A stretch of DNA of 64,000 nucleotides from JAWPMT01 sp965601475 (lineage in GTDB: Bacteria > Bacteroidota > Bacteroidia > Cytophagales > Cyclobacteriaceae): contig OZ271832.1 in NCBI GenBank assembly GCA_965601475.1, forward strand, positions 3,844,001 to 3,908,000. Direction: 5' to 3'. The notes under the pieces are model-generated. The model worked only from the letters and a program-made list of their open reading frames with translations, was not told where the DNA came from and did no database searches. This document shows, in pieces, positions 43,754 to 52,831 of the stretch; position 1 is the stretch's first letter; every line of letters begins with the position of its first letter. Both the position numbers and the translations under genes were made by a program.

Positions 43754-44521
43754 ATGCAAATTAGATTTCAAAGTTATTTAGTCCTATCACTTATCCTGCT
43801 GACAAGTTGCTTCGATCCTCCGGAGTTCGAAAACGAACCCTTCATCGAGTTTGCGGATATTCGATTTATTGAGGTTGATCAGGCCTCAGATTCCTTGATT
43901 TTGAGTTTCAATTTTCAGGATGGAGATGGTGATATTGGTTTAGAGCAGGGAGAGGTATTTCCGCCGTATCATGAATTCAATTTTGTAATCGATTCGCTTA
44001 ATCGACAGCGGGTAATCAGCAGGGACACAGCAGCCACTGCGGTTAGATTTTCGGATGAGAACCTGACGCTGCCCTTGTATACCATCGACCCTTTTGACAA
44101 TATCGAGTTGTTTAGTGAATTTGATAACCGACCCTCATACAACTGCATCGACTATTTTGAATTGATTGTAGATGACGTGGTGCAGGATACTTTTTATCGA
44201 GTGCCAAATGAATTTGCCAACAATATCATCATCGATTTCTTCCGAAAAACCAATGGTCAGTACGTATTGATCAATGATGAAATAGGCGTAGATCCCAATT
44301 GCCCGCAAACCTTCAATGCACGAATACCAATATTCGATGCAGAGAACATTGGGAGAGCGCTGTCCGGAACGATCAACTATGCGCTACTCTCTCAGGGTTT
44401 TGAGTTGTTCTTTCTGTCCGACACCATTCGGCTCGAGTTCTACATCTTTGATCGCGCACTCAACAGAAGCAATCGGATCTCGACGCCCGATTTTGTTCTC
44501 GCAGATATAACTTCAAACTGA
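43754..44521 (+). CDS. Lipoprotein of unknown function
   Basis: 255 residues. The signal LVLSLILLTSCFDPPEFEN has a lipobox ending in Cys 19. The mature part is beta-rich and acidic. A stretch FNFQDGDGDIGLEQGE resembles a calcium-type loop, and FFRKTNGQYVLINDE follows later. Proteins of this layout, with the DGDGDIG phrase after a short Pro/Glu-rich start, occur widely as single lipoproteins in Cytophagia, but I know of no assigned role. It sits between a divergent LuxE-like gene and the convergent E1 gene, and its stop directly touches the E1 stop. Confidence 0.68.
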   Translation: MQIRFQSYLVLSLILLTSCFDPPEFENEPFIEFADIRFIEVDQASDSLILSFNFQDGDGDIGLEQGEVFPPYHEFNFVIDSLNRQRVISRDTAATAVRFSDENLTLPLYTIDPFDNIELFSEFDNRPSYNCIDYFELIVDDVVQDTFYRVPNEFANNIIIDFFRKTNGQYVLINDEIGVDPNCPQTFNARIPIFDAENIGRALSGTINYALLSQGFELFFLSDTIRLEFYIFDRALNRSNRISTPDFVLADITSN

Positions 44522-46933
44522 TCAGTAGATCGGGTTGAATCTTTTGGGGTAGACCTCAGCCATGATTTCGTAGGCAGCCTCGAATACATCCTCCGTATTA
44601 GGTTTAGAGAAGTAGTCGCCATCTGAGCTGTAGGCAGGTCTGTGGTTTTTACCACTCAAAGCGCGGGGCTTTGAATCCAGGTATCTGTAGGCACCATCTC
44701 TATCCAACACTTGCTGCATCATGTAAGCTGTTGCTCCACCAGGTACATCTTCATCCACAAAAAGCACCCGATTGGTTTTTTGTACTGATCGCAGTATGAT
44801 CTTGTGATTATCAAAAGGCAACAATGATTGAACATCAATCACTTCTGCGCTCACACCCACCTCTGCCAGTTGGTTTGCTGCTTCCTGCACGATTCTGCAA
44901 GTAGACCCATAAGTGACGATGGTCAGATCTTCCCCAGCCTGCAACACCTCCGGTACACCTATTGGCGTACGAATGTCCTTGAGGTTCTCGGGAATGCGTT
45001 CCTTGAGGCGGTAGCCATTTAGGGACTCAATGATCAGCGCGGCATCGTCGGATGCCAGCATGGTATTATAGAAACCAGCCGCTTGCGTCATGTTTCTGGG
45101 TACCAAAACATAAATGCCCCTCAATGCACCTAATATCATGCTCATAGGTGATCCTGAATGCCATACACCTTCGAGACGATGCCCTCTGGTTCTTATGATC
45201 ATAGGTGCTTTCTGGCCACCCTTTGTGCGGTAGTGCAGCGTCGCCAGATCATCAGAGAGCGTCTGTATGGCGTAGAGTAGGTAATCCAGGTATTGAATCT
45301 CCACAATGGGGCGTAAACCCCGTAGAGCAGCACCAATACCCTGACCAATAATGGTGGTTTCACGTATGCCGGTGTCCGTAACTCGGATTTCGCCATGTTT
45401 TTCCTGCAATCCTGCAAAACCCTGGTTTACATCTCCAATTTTCCCCACGTCTTCTCCGATGGCAAAGACCAAAGGGTTTGTAGCCAGGTGGTGGTCAAAA
45501 CATGCCTGAAGCACCTCCCGCCCATCCACGATTTTGGAGTCGTCCGCGTAGAATGGCTCTACACCCTGGACTGTTGCCGCGGCTTCCTTGGATTGACTGT
45601 ACATATGGGAACTGTACTCGTCAAATCGATCTCGTTTTCTATCCTCATACCACTGCAACAGTTTATCTTTCTCTGGCGAGGACTCATCCTTGAGTAATCG
45701 CAGGCTTCTCCTTACAGCACGAAAAACGTCCGTTTTGATGGGATTGAGGGTTTCCCTCAGCACATTTAATATTTCTTCCACCTGTGGTTCTTGTGCACTG
45801 CCTGAAGCGGCTGCGGAGACCAGTTCGAGTGCTTCGGCATACTCTGTTTTGATGGAGTTGGTAAATGCCTTCCAGGCTTGTTCCTTCTGCTTCTTGGCTG
45901 CCTGCTTGGCGATACGCTCAATTTCATCCAGTTCCTGAGCAGTTGCCAAACCTTCGGCTTCCACCCATTCGCGCATTTGCAGATTGCAATCGTAGGCTTT
46001 TTCCCAATCGAGCCTTTCTTTGGTTTTGTACCGTTCGTGTGAACCTGATGTCGAATGTCCCTGAGGCTGAGTTACCTCTGTTACATGTATGAGCACAGGG
46101 ACATGGTTCTCACGGGCAATTTTTTCAGCCGATCTGTAGGTTTTGATGAGCTCAGGATAGTTCCAGCCTCTTGCTACCAGAATTTCTAATCCCTTTTCGG
46201 TCTTGCTCCTCTGCAAACCGGCGAGTGCTTTGGAAATGCTCTCTTTCGTGGTATGATATTCCTGAGGTACGGAGATGCCATAAGCGTCATCCCAGATGGA
46301 CATGATCATGGGAACCTGCAGAACGCAGGCCGCATTCATGGTTTCGAAGAAATGCCCTTCAGATGTTGATGCATTTCCAATTGTCCCAAAGGCCACTTCA
46401 TTGCCGTTGATAGAAAAGTTGTCGAAGCCCTTGAGGTCCTTGTTTTGACGATAGAGTTTGGAAGCGAAGGCCAGGCCCAACAATCTGGGCATCTGCCCTG
46501 CAGTACAGGAAATATCTGCACTTGAATTCTTCATTCCGCTGAGTGTGTTCCATTCACCATCATCGTTCAGCGATCTTGTGGCAAAGTGACCGTTCATCAA
46601 CCTGCCAGCCGAAGCGGGCTCCGCGGCCACATCAGTATGGGCGTACAGCTGTGCGAAAAATTCCTGCGTCGTGAGCTGGCCGATGGCCATCATAAATGTC
46701 TGGTCACGGTAGTAGCCAGACCGGAAATCGCCATTGTTGAAGACTTTTGACATGGCGATTTGAGGTACCTCTTTGCCATCCCCAAATATGCCAAACTTGG
46801 CCTTACCCATGAAGACTTCCTTCCTGCCAATAAGACTAGCCTCTCTGCTTTCCACAGCCAATGCGTAGTCCCTTAGTATTTCTTCTGTGGAGATATCCGG
46901 TATGATGTGATCGGTGGTTTTAGTCTCTGCCAT
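44522..46933 (-). CDS. Fused alpha/beta E1 of a branched-chain 2-oxoacid dehydrogenase
   Basis: 803 residues: the alpha chain (about 1-380), a linker, and the beta chain (about 460-803), a fusion common in Bacteroidota. The beta part is plain: IGEDVGKIGDVNQGFAGLQ, DTGIRETTIIGQGIGAA, GHRLEGVWHSGSPMS and VTYGSTCRIVQEAA. The alpha part should bind ThDP-Mg through GDG-x(25-30)-NN. Here it reads GNASTSEG (Asn 187) and IWDDAYG (Asp 215/216), so the usual Asp and Asn are exchanged. It decarboxylates branched-chain oxoacids for the E2 lipoyl carrier. E2 and E3 are not in the window. Confidence 0.85.
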   Translation of the reverse strand: MAETKTTDHIIPDISTEEILRDYALAVESREASLIGRKEVFMGKAKFGIFGDGKEVPQIAMSKVFNNGDFRSGYYRDQTFMMAIGQLTTQEFFAQLYAHTDVAAEPASAGRLMNGHFATRSLNDDGEWNTLSGMKNSSADISCTAGQMPRLLGLAFASKLYRQNKDLKGFDNFSINGNEVAFGTIGNASTSEGHFFETMNAACVLQVPMIMSIWDDAYGISVPQEYHTTKESISKALAGLQRSKTEKGLEILVARGWNYPELIKTYRSAEKIARENHVPVLIHVTEVTQPQGHSTSGSHERYKTKERLDWEKAYDCNLQMREWVEAEGLATAQELDEIERIAKQAAKKQKEQAWKAFTNSIKTEYAEALELVSAAASGSAQEPQVEEILNVLRETLNPIKTDVFRAVRRSLRLLKDESSPEKDKLLQWYEDRKRDRFDEYSSHMYSQSKEAAATVQGVEPFYADDSKIVDGREVLQACFDHHLATNPLVFAIGEDVGKIGDVNQGFAGLQEKHGEIRVTDTGIRETTIIGQGIGAALRGLRPIVEIQYLDYLLYAIQTLSDDLATLHYRTKGGQKAPMIIRTRGHRLEGVWHSGSPMSMILGALRGIYVLVPRNMTQAAGFYNTMLASDDAALIIESLNGYRLKERIPENLKDIRTPIGVPEVLQAGEDLTIVTYGSTCRIVQEAANQLAEVGVSAEVIDVQSLLPFDNHKIILRSVQKTNRVLFVDEDVPGGATAYMMQQVLDRDGAYRYLDSKPRALSGKNHRPAYSSDGDYFSKPNTEDVFEAAYEIMAEVYPKRFNPIY

Positions 46934-47070
46934 ACGCCAAATTTTTGATCAGCCCAACTTCTTCAGGGGGTTCGAATTTACGAAAATTCACGCTGGTTTT
47001 CAACCCTACAACAGAATATATTGAACTTCGCAAGCGATTACATAATTTGTTATCAATATAAAATTTGGAA

Positions 47071-47085
47071 TATACGATTCGTATA
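47071..47085. promoter_or_regulatory. Palindromic candidate operator before ald
   Basis: TATACGATTCGTATA is a perfect inverted repeat with 7-bp arms around one central base. It lies in the AT-rich 286-bp gap between the divergent E1 and alanine dehydrogenase genes, 137 bp from the E1 start and 135 bp from the ald start, almost exactly in the middle. The gap otherwise shows no gene. A shared amino-acid-responsive regulator is possible but not shown. Confidence 0.45.
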
Positions 47086-47219
47086 ATTGATTATTTTGAT
47101 TTTTTATATCTTGGTCTTACTTCATTTTGTCTTTACAATTATTACTTCCATGCTGGATAATAATCAAACTGCCTCCTCCATCTTTGCCAATCATTAACCC
47201 ATCAAATTCAGTATAAAAA

Positions 47220-48335
47220 ATGATCATTGGTGTCCCCAAAGAGATTAAGAACAACGAGAACAGGGTTGCTCTCACCCCCGCCGGTGTCAAGGAATTGGTG
47301 AAAAGAGGTCACACTGTTCATGTGCAATCGACCGCTGGAATAGGTAGCGGTTTTAGCGACCAGGTATATCAGGAGAATGGCGCTTCTATTCTTCCCACCA
47401 TTGAGGAAGTGTATGAAATTGCTGAGATGATTATCAAGGTAAAGGAGCCTATTGAGCCGGAGTACAAACTTATCAAGGAGGATCAATTGGTTTTCACCTA
47501 TTTCCACTTTGCTTCATACGAGCCTCTGACCAAAGCCATGATGGACAGCGGTGCAGTTTGTCTTGCCTACGAGACGGTGGAGAAACCTGATCGGTCTTTG
47601 CCACTGCTTGTGCCTATGTCGGAAGTCGCTGGCCGGATGTCGATCCAGGAAGGTGCGAAGTATCTGGAGAAGCCCATGGGTGGTCGAGGCATCCTGCTTG
47701 GTGGTGTGCCTGGCGTAAGACCGGCCAAGGTCATGATCCTGGGTGGTGGTGTTGTGGGCACGAATGCCGCCAAAATGGCTGCTGGACTTGGAGCAGATGT
47801 GACCATCATGGATGTGAATCTCCCTCGATTGAGGTACCTCGACGATATCATGCCAGCCAATGTCAATACTTTCATGAGTAATGAATACAACATCCGTGAG
47901 CTCATCCCCACGCATGACCTAATCGTAGGAGCGGTGTTGATTCATGGTGCGAAGGCGCCACATCTCATTACCAAGGACATGCTTAAAGAAATGAATCCCG
48001 GTACTGTGCTGGTAGACGTGGCAGTGGATCAAGGAGGATGCATCGAAACGTGCAAGCCTACCACCCACCAGGATCCGACCTACATCATAGACGATGTGTT
48101 GCACTATTGCGTCGCTAACATGCCAGGTGCAGTGCCTTACACCTCGACACTGGCCCTGACCAATGCCACACTTCCTTATGCCCTGCAGCTTGCAGACAAA
48201 GGCTGGAAACAAGCCTGCAAGGATTCGAAGGAGCTGCAACTCGGACTTAATGTAATCAATGGCAAAATTGTCTATAAAGGTGTTGCGGAAGCTTTTGACC
48301 TTCCTTTTCACGAGGTAGATCCTTTCTTGAATTGA
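47220..48335 (+). CDS. ald: Alanine dehydrogenase
   Basis: 371 residues, the family's normal length. It interconverts alanine and pyruvate with NAD. The N-terminal IIGVPKEIKNNENRVALTP is canonical; FTYFHFASYEPLT holds the catalytic His. VMILGGGVVGTNAAKMAAGL is the NAD-binding loop, ending in the ribose-binding Asp of VTIMDVNLPRLR. MPGAVPYTSTLALTNATLPY follows near the C-terminus. It is transcribed alone from the AT-rich region with the palindrome 47071-47085 and ends at the terminator 48366-48393. Confidence 0.95.
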   Translation: MIIGVPKEIKNNENRVALTPAGVKELVKRGHTVHVQSTAGIGSGFSDQVYQENGASILPTIEEVYEIAEMIIKVKEPIEPEYKLIKEDQLVFTYFHFASYEPLTKAMMDSGAVCLAYETVEKPDRSLPLLVPMSEVAGRMSIQEGAKYLEKPMGGRGILLGGVPGVRPAKVMILGGGVVGTNAAKMAAGLGADVTIMDVNLPRLRYLDDIMPANVNTFMSNEYNIRELIPTHDLIVGAVLIHGAKAPHLITKDMLKEMNPGTVLVDVAVDQGGCIETCKPTTHQDPTYIIDDVLHYCVANMPGAVPYTSTLALTNATLPYALQLADKGWKQACKDSKELQLGLNVINGKIVYKGVAEAFDLPFHEVDPFLN

Positions 48336-48340
48336 GCAAT

Positions 48341-48790
48341 TCAGGAGTAGTTGGGAAAATTATTGAGAGGATCATATTGGTCCTCTTTTTTTTGCCAACA
48401 ATAATGTTGCATTCCGTTGCTGATAGCAATGAAAGGGCATTGCAGGGTTTTGTTGTATGTCCCGATTTGATTCAAAACTGAGCGATTCAGTTTAGTTTCC
48501 CAGGACTTACACTCGACAAGCAGGAAGGGTTTTCCATTGCGATCATACACCAGAATGTCACTACGCTTTTGTTTTTTGCCATAGTGGTGCTGAGTTTCGA
48601 CTTTGATCAAGCTCCTGGGATATGCAAGATGAGAGATCAGCAAGGCCACTAAATGTTGGCGGACCCACTCCTCTTTGGTTAGTACAATGTGCTTTCGTCG
48701 GATGATGTCCCAAATTAGCAGTGTATTCCCTTCTCGGCTGAAATCCGGGTCAATTGGAGGTAGATTAAGTTTTGGCCATTTTTCGTCCAT
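48341..48790 (-). CDS. Orphan HsdR N-terminal-like PD-(D/E)xK protein
   Basis: 149 residues from the ATG at 48790, which overlaps the upstream MFS gene by 26 nt; a longer frame to 48832 is less likely. The nuclease-fold core is visible: KRSDILVYDRNGKPFLLVECKSW gives the Asp and the Glu-x-Lys, and VLNQIGTYN supplies the conserved Gln. It matches the type I restriction HsdR N-terminal domain family (HSDR_N_2). No helicase domain, methylase or specificity subunit is near, so it is not a working restriction system. Such stand-alone proteins are common in Bacteroidota with unknown role. Confidence 0.8.
   Translation of the reverse strand: MDEKWPKLNLPPIDPDFSREGNTLLIWDIIRRKHIVLTKEEWVRQHLVALLISHLAYPRSLIKVETQHHYGKKQKRSDILVYDRNGKPFLLVECKSWETKLNRSVLNQIGTYNKTLQCPFIAISNGMQHYCWQKKEDQYDPLNNFPNYS
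48366..48393 (+). terminator. ald terminator inside a convergent gene
   Basis: AGAGGATC (48366-48373) pairs with GGTCCTCT (48379-48386), one T-G pair, loop ATATT, followed by T to 48393. It begins 30 nt after the ald stop and lies within the last codons of the convergent nuclease-like gene. Confidence 0.75.
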
Positions 48791-50066
48791 CGTGGAGCTT
48801 AACTCTATGGAGGAATATAAGGCCCAAAACAAAAAATAGCGTCAGTGCGAGGGTACTATTTCTCATTGATCCGGTCAGTTGTTCGATCAAACCGTAGCTG
48901 AAGGTGCCAACGACCACGCTTACATGGTAAGTGACATCAAAGAAGGAGAAGAACGACGCATGGTCTTCGGAGTCAGACGGAATTAACTTGGAGAAGGTGG
49001 CACGAGACAGAGCCTGGATCCCACCCATAATCAGCCCCACAACTGCGGCTATGATGTAGAATTGGGTCACAGAAGTGACAAAATAGGCGGTGCCGCATAT
49101 GCCTATCCAGGTAATGATCATCACCCGCAAGGCGAATTTGTTGCCGCTGTAGTCCGATAGCCGGGCAAAAAGAACAGATCCGATCATACCGACAAACTGG
49201 ATGATCAGCAGCAGGGGAATGAGTTGACCGGAAGTCATGGCCAGTTCTTTGGAACCAAACAATGTCGCCAGCAGCATGACCGTCTGAACGCCCATGTTGA
49301 AGAAGAAAAAAGACAAGAGATACCTATTGATATTGGGAAGGTCTTTGAGTGCCACTACGACATTGCGGATTTCGCGATAGCCATTAAGCAAGATGTGACC
49401 TTTAGGTTTTCGGTGAAAGAAGTTGTCGGGAAGCCTTGCAAAGGGAATTTGAGCCCAACCTATCCACCAAACGCCCACAAGCAGAAATACGATTCTTGTG
49501 GCCAGACCCGTGTTTTCAATACCGAAAAAAGCAGGATTTTGTATGATGATGAGGCTACCGATCATCATGAGCGCACTACCACCGTAGCCAAACGCATAAC
49601 CCATACCACTGATGCGGTCGGTTTCTTCCTCACTCGCAATTTCCGGAAGGAAGGCGTCATAAAATACTAATCCGCTGCTGTATCCAACGCTTGCGAGGAT
49701 CACACAGAAAATACCCCATTCCAAGGTATCGCCGGTGAAAAAGAACATGCCCATACAGGCACTGGCACCCAAGTAAGTGAAGATTTTCAGGAATAGCTTT
49801 TTCTTGCCTGTGTAATCTGCAATCCCTGACAGCAGGGGTAGAATGGCTGCTGATATCAAATAGGAACATGCCAGGGCATAACTGTAGAGGACGGAGTTAA
49901 CGATTTCATAGCCGAAAAAAACGACCTTTTCGCCATCTCCCATATTGGCCGTGACGGCCGTATAGTAAATGGGGAAAATGGCGGTGTTGATTACCAGGTT
50001 GTAGACGGAGTTGGCCCAGTCGTACATGCACCAGGCCCGTATCCACTTCTTCTTCTCTTGCGTCAT
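48765..50066 (-). CDS. MFS transporter, UMF1 (Atg22-like) family
   Basis: 433 residues with about 12 membrane helices. The N-terminus WIRAWCMYDWANSVYNLVI is the UMF1/Atg22 signature. The pattern continues with FYDAFLPEIASEEETDRISG and the late GGIQALSRATFSKLIP. Yeast Atg22 exports amino acids from the vacuole; bacterial members are uncharacterised. The gene overlaps the orphan nuclease downstream by 26 nt and is divergent from the NADH dehydrogenase gene. Confidence 0.87.
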   Translation of the reverse strand: MTQEKKKWIRAWCMYDWANSVYNLVINTAIFPIYYTAVTANMGDGEKVVFFGYEIVNSVLYSYALACSYLISAAILPLLSGIADYTGKKKLFLKIFTYLGASACMGMFFFTGDTLEWGIFCVILASVGYSSGLVFYDAFLPEIASEEETDRISGMGYAFGYGGSALMMIGSLIIIQNPAFFGIENTGLATRIVFLLVGVWWIGWAQIPFARLPDNFFHRKPKGHILLNGYREIRNVVVALKDLPNINRYLLSFFFFNMGVQTVMLLATLFGSKELAMTSGQLIPLLLIIQFVGMIGSVLFARLSDYSGNKFALRVMIITWIGICGTAYFVTSVTQFYIIAAVVGLIMGGIQALSRATFSKLIPSDSEDHASFFSFFDVTYHVSVVVGTFSYGLIEQLTGSMRNSTLALTLFFVLGLIFLHRVKLHDGRKMAKT

Positions 50067-50153
50067 TGGGCTTGCAAATTAATGGGTTTGATGACTTTGA
50101 AAAGAATAAGGTTTTCCCGAACTACGCAGTTTCCAATTTGTTCTCTATTCGTC

Positions 50154-51464
50154 ATGGATATCGTCCAAAACCGAAAGGACCTGAAGAGTCTGGAAGAAAG
50201 TCTTCCGAACTCTGAACTGCCCCGACTCATTATCTTGGGTGGTGGCTTTGCCGGTATTGAACTGGTGAGAAAACTACGGAACTGCCCGGTGGAAACCGTG
50301 ATGTTGGATAAGAATAACTACCATACATTTATCCCGCTCCTCTACCAGGTGGCTACCGCTGGTCTTTCTCCCGGAGATATCTCCAGTCCTCTACGGGAGT
50401 TTTTACAGGATGATGAGCATTTTCACTTTCGCCTGGCAGAGACTACAGCCATAGATACGGAAAAACAGCAGGTAATCACCACGCTCGGTACGCTACACTA
50501 CGACTACCTGGTGGTGGCAACGGGTTCCGCTACCAATTTCTTTGGCAACAAAGCTTTGGAGGAGGTGTCGCAAAAAATCAGGGAGATCAGCGATGCGATT
50601 TCACTGAGGACTCATTTGATTGGCAATTTTGAAAAAGCACTACTAGCGAAGGATGCCGATCAACTACAACGATTCATGAATATCGTTATCGTTGGAGGGG
50701 GCCCCACGGGTGTGGAATTGGCAGGAGCCATCGGGGAGTTACGAGATCATGTTTTGCCCAAGGATTACCCTGAACTGGATTTCCGAAAGATGCGCATCTG
50801 TCTTCTCGAGGGTGCAGGCCAGGTTTTGAATGCCATGTCTGCCTTCGCGGGTCGCAAGTCGAAAAGATACCTTGAGAAATTTGGAGTAGAGGTGCTGTTG
50901 GGGACCAGGGTTTCAGATTATGTGGACGGCGACGCCATTTTGACGGATGGATCCACCATACCCACCGAATGTATCATATGGGCCGCTGGTGTAAAGGGTA
51001 ACCTGCCGGAGGGTTTTGCTGAGACGTCCATTACAGCTGGCAGACTGCATGTCGATGAATTCCATGCTGTGCGCGGTGTTGATAATGTATTTGCCATAGG
51101 CGATGTGGCCTACCAGGAATACAAGGGCTGGGAAAGAGGACTGCCTATGCTCGCTCCGGTAGCTATCCAACAAGCCAGAAATCTGGGACGGAATATGCAT
51201 GGTAAGATCAATGGCAAGTCACCAAAACCTTTCAAGTACAGGGACAAGGGTACCATGGCTACCATAGGGAGAAACCGAGCTGTTGTCGATGCACCAGGTT
51301 TCAGCTTTGGTGGTTTCTTTGGTTGGTTTGTATGGATGTTCATTCACCTCGTGTCAATCATGGGTTTTAGGCGAAAACTCCTTGTTTTTTCCAATTGGGT
51401 GTGGAATTACCTGTCCTATAACCGTGGTAATCGATTGATCATAGATGTGAAGAATCGTAGGTAA
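50154..51464 (+). CDS. ndh: Type II NADH:quinone oxidoreductase
   Basis: 436 residues from ATG 50154; 32 upstream open codons overlap the divergent MFS start and are discarded. Two dinucleotide folds: FAD site LIILGGGFAGIELVRKL and NADH site IVIVGGGPTGVELAGAI, then the FAD-contacting VFAIGDVA and LAPVAIQQARNLGRN. The hydrophobic C-terminal region (FGGFFGWFVWMFIHLVSIMG) anchors it to the inner face of the membrane. It oxidises NADH without pumping protons and complements the nuo complex. It is transcribed alone. Confidence 0.9.
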   Translation: MDIVQNRKDLKSLEESLPNSELPRLIILGGGFAGIELVRKLRNCPVETVMLDKNNYHTFIPLLYQVATAGLSPGDISSPLREFLQDDEHFHFRLAETTAIDTEKQQVITTLGTLHYDYLVVATGSATNFFGNKALEEVSQKIREISDAISLRTHLIGNFEKALLAKDADQLQRFMNIVIVGGGPTGVELAGAIGELRDHVLPKDYPELDFRKMRICLLEGAGQVLNAMSAFAGRKSKRYLEKFGVEVLLGTRVSDYVDGDAILTDGSTIPTECIIWAAGVKGNLPEGFAETSITAGRLHVDEFHAVRGVDNVFAIGDVAYQEYKGWERGLPMLAPVAIQQARNLGRNMHGKINGKSPKPFKYRDKGTMATIGRNRAVVDAPGFSFGGFFGWFVWMFIHLVSIMGFRRKLLVFSNWVWNYLSYNRGNRLIIDVKNRR

Positions 51465-51545
51465 ACTGGCAATGGTTGAAATAGCTGCCGTTGCGTGCTT
51501 TGCTATAGAATCCGAGATGGATGGTGGCTACTTCATTTTAATTGA

Positions 51546-51553
51546 TACATTTG
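51546..51553 (+). promoter_or_regulatory. Candidate -7 box of the receiver gene
   Basis: TACATTTG matches TAnnTTTG, 34 nt before the ATG at 51588. No clear -33 element is seen. Confidence 0.3.
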
Positions 51554-51587
51554 TACACATCAGATTATAGACCACTAAATTTTGGCG

Positions 51588-51959
51588 ATGGAGTCAAAGT
51601 ACACCTGTATCATAGTAGAAGATGACGCTGATTTTGCTGACATGCTACAGCAATACATTAACCGTTTAGGAAACCTTGAGGTCCTGGAGGTTCATGGAGA
51701 TACCACGAAGGCGGCATTGGATATTGAAAAACTCAAACCCGACCTCATATTTCTCGACATCAACATTTCTGGTTTGGCTGGCCCTGAATTTATGGAGCTT
51801 GTGGAGCATCAGCCAAAGATCATCGTGGTATCCGGACATCCGCCTTCTGTAATGGAGCAGTATGATATAGAGATTGATGCCTATTTGCAAAAACCTTTCT
51901 CCAGGGACGATCTGGTTCAGGCGGTCACGCGTTGCGTCAATGATATCGCAGGCAAGTAG
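51588..51959 (+). CDS. Single-domain response regulator
   Basis: 123 residues from ATG 51588; TTG two codons upstream is less likely. A bare receiver: acidic pocket VEDDADF, phospho-acceptor D57 in IFLDINISGLAGPEF, the switch Ser in VVSGHPP and the Lys in YLQKPF. No output domain. Receivers of this sort pass phosphate on or bind a partner. No kinase is adjacent. Its stop lies 5 nt from the stop of the convergent transglutaminase gene of the Anbu operon; a functional link is possible but only positional. Confidence 0.85.
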   Translation: MESKYTCIIVEDDADFADMLQQYINRLGNLEVLEVHGDTTKAALDIEKLKPDLIFLDINISGLAGPEFMELVEHQPKIIVVSGHPPSVMEQYDIEIDAYLQKPFSRDDLVQAVTRCVNDIAGK

Positions 51960-51964
51960 TATGA

Positions 51965-52831
51965 TTATGAATTGAGACGGGCGACCGTCACCGAGGTCGT
52001 AAGTCGAGCCTCGGCTTCACCACGAAAGGTACCTTTTACGGGCATCGTGAAATCAGCATTATGTGATGTGGCTACCGCAATGTGTATGCCCGATGTAGCC
52101 AGTCCAACGGTGGGGTCAAATCCTCGCCAACCACCCCCAGGCAGGTAGACCTCAGCCCAGGCATGCAACTCATGACTATCTTCCAGTTCATCATGGTAGA
52201 GATAGCCGCTGACAAACCGGCTGGCCAGACCATAGTTGCGGCAGATGTGCATGAACAAAACAGTCAGATCCCGGCAGGAACCGGACCTGCTCCCGAAAGT
52301 TTGACTTGGGTGATGGGCAGGACCCGAATGCCTCATCTCTTTCTGAAAATCCTGATGTATCTGCTGGTTCAATTCTATCAGGAATCCCAGGATTTCAAAG
52401 CTTGTGTCCTTTAGCAGTTTTTCGGCGTATTGGCGTAGGTCTTCAGTCGCGGGTTCATGCTCCAGGTAGATACCCAGGAGTGGCAGAAGATCATTGGAGT
52501 AGTGCTGTCCCAAATGCCTGGCTGTGATGGGTAAAATCAAAAAGTCAAAAGGGTTGTACTGAACGACATCGACCTCCGAATGGGCGTGAACACGTAACCT
52601 TCGGTGCTCATTTTCAAACCAGCATGACTGGGCAAGGTTATCCTGAGGTCCGGTGATTTCACTATGGCCCACGGGATGTGGGTCGATGGCCAGTTGGAAG
52701 GAAGTCAACCGCTGATGGGCAGTCGTTTTTGGCTTGAATCGAAGGAAGTGTGGTTCAAGGAATACGGGAGCAGAGAAATCATACTGCGTGGTGTGTGAGA
52801 CGGTGTAACGCTGAATTTCTTCTTCAGGCAT
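51965..52831 (-). CDS. Transglutaminase-like cysteine protease of the Anbu operon
   Basis: 288 residues from the ATG at 52831. The N-terminal domain (YTVSHTTQYDFSAPVFLEPH) is the beta-rich bacterial transglutaminase-like N-terminal region. The catalytic core follows with Cys 186 in SGSCRDLTVLF, His 223 in SHELHAWAEVY and Asp 239 in WRGFDPTVG. Enzymes of this family usually cleave or remodel isopeptide or peptide bonds rather than cross-link. There is no signal peptide, so it is cytoplasmic. It overlaps the Anbu gene by 8 nt and is the last of four genes. It is predicted to cut the product of the ATP-grasp enzyme; inferred. Confidence 0.85.
   Translation of the reverse strand: MPEEEIQRYTVSHTTQYDFSAPVFLEPHFLRFKPKTTAHQRLTSFQLAIDPHPVGHSEITGPQDNLAQSCWFENEHRRLRVHAHSEVDVVQYNPFDFLILPITARHLGQHYSNDLLPLLGIYLEHEPATEDLRQYAEKLLKDTSFEILGFLIELNQQIHQDFQKEMRHSGPAHHPSQTFGSRSGSCRDLTVLFMHICRNYGLASRFVSGYLYHDELEDSHELHAWAEVYLPGGGWRGFDPTVGLATSGIHIAVATSHNADFTMPVKGTFRGEAEARLTTSVTVARLNS

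Noticed and set aside
47150..47197. 15-codon frame before ald, possible leader peptide
   Set aside because: No run of a regulatory codon and no terminator/anti-terminator pair follows; too short to support.
48341..48790. Restriction-modification defence island around the HsdR_N protein
   Set aside because: No methylase, specificity subunit, helicase or other defence gene is near; flanks are metabolic genes.
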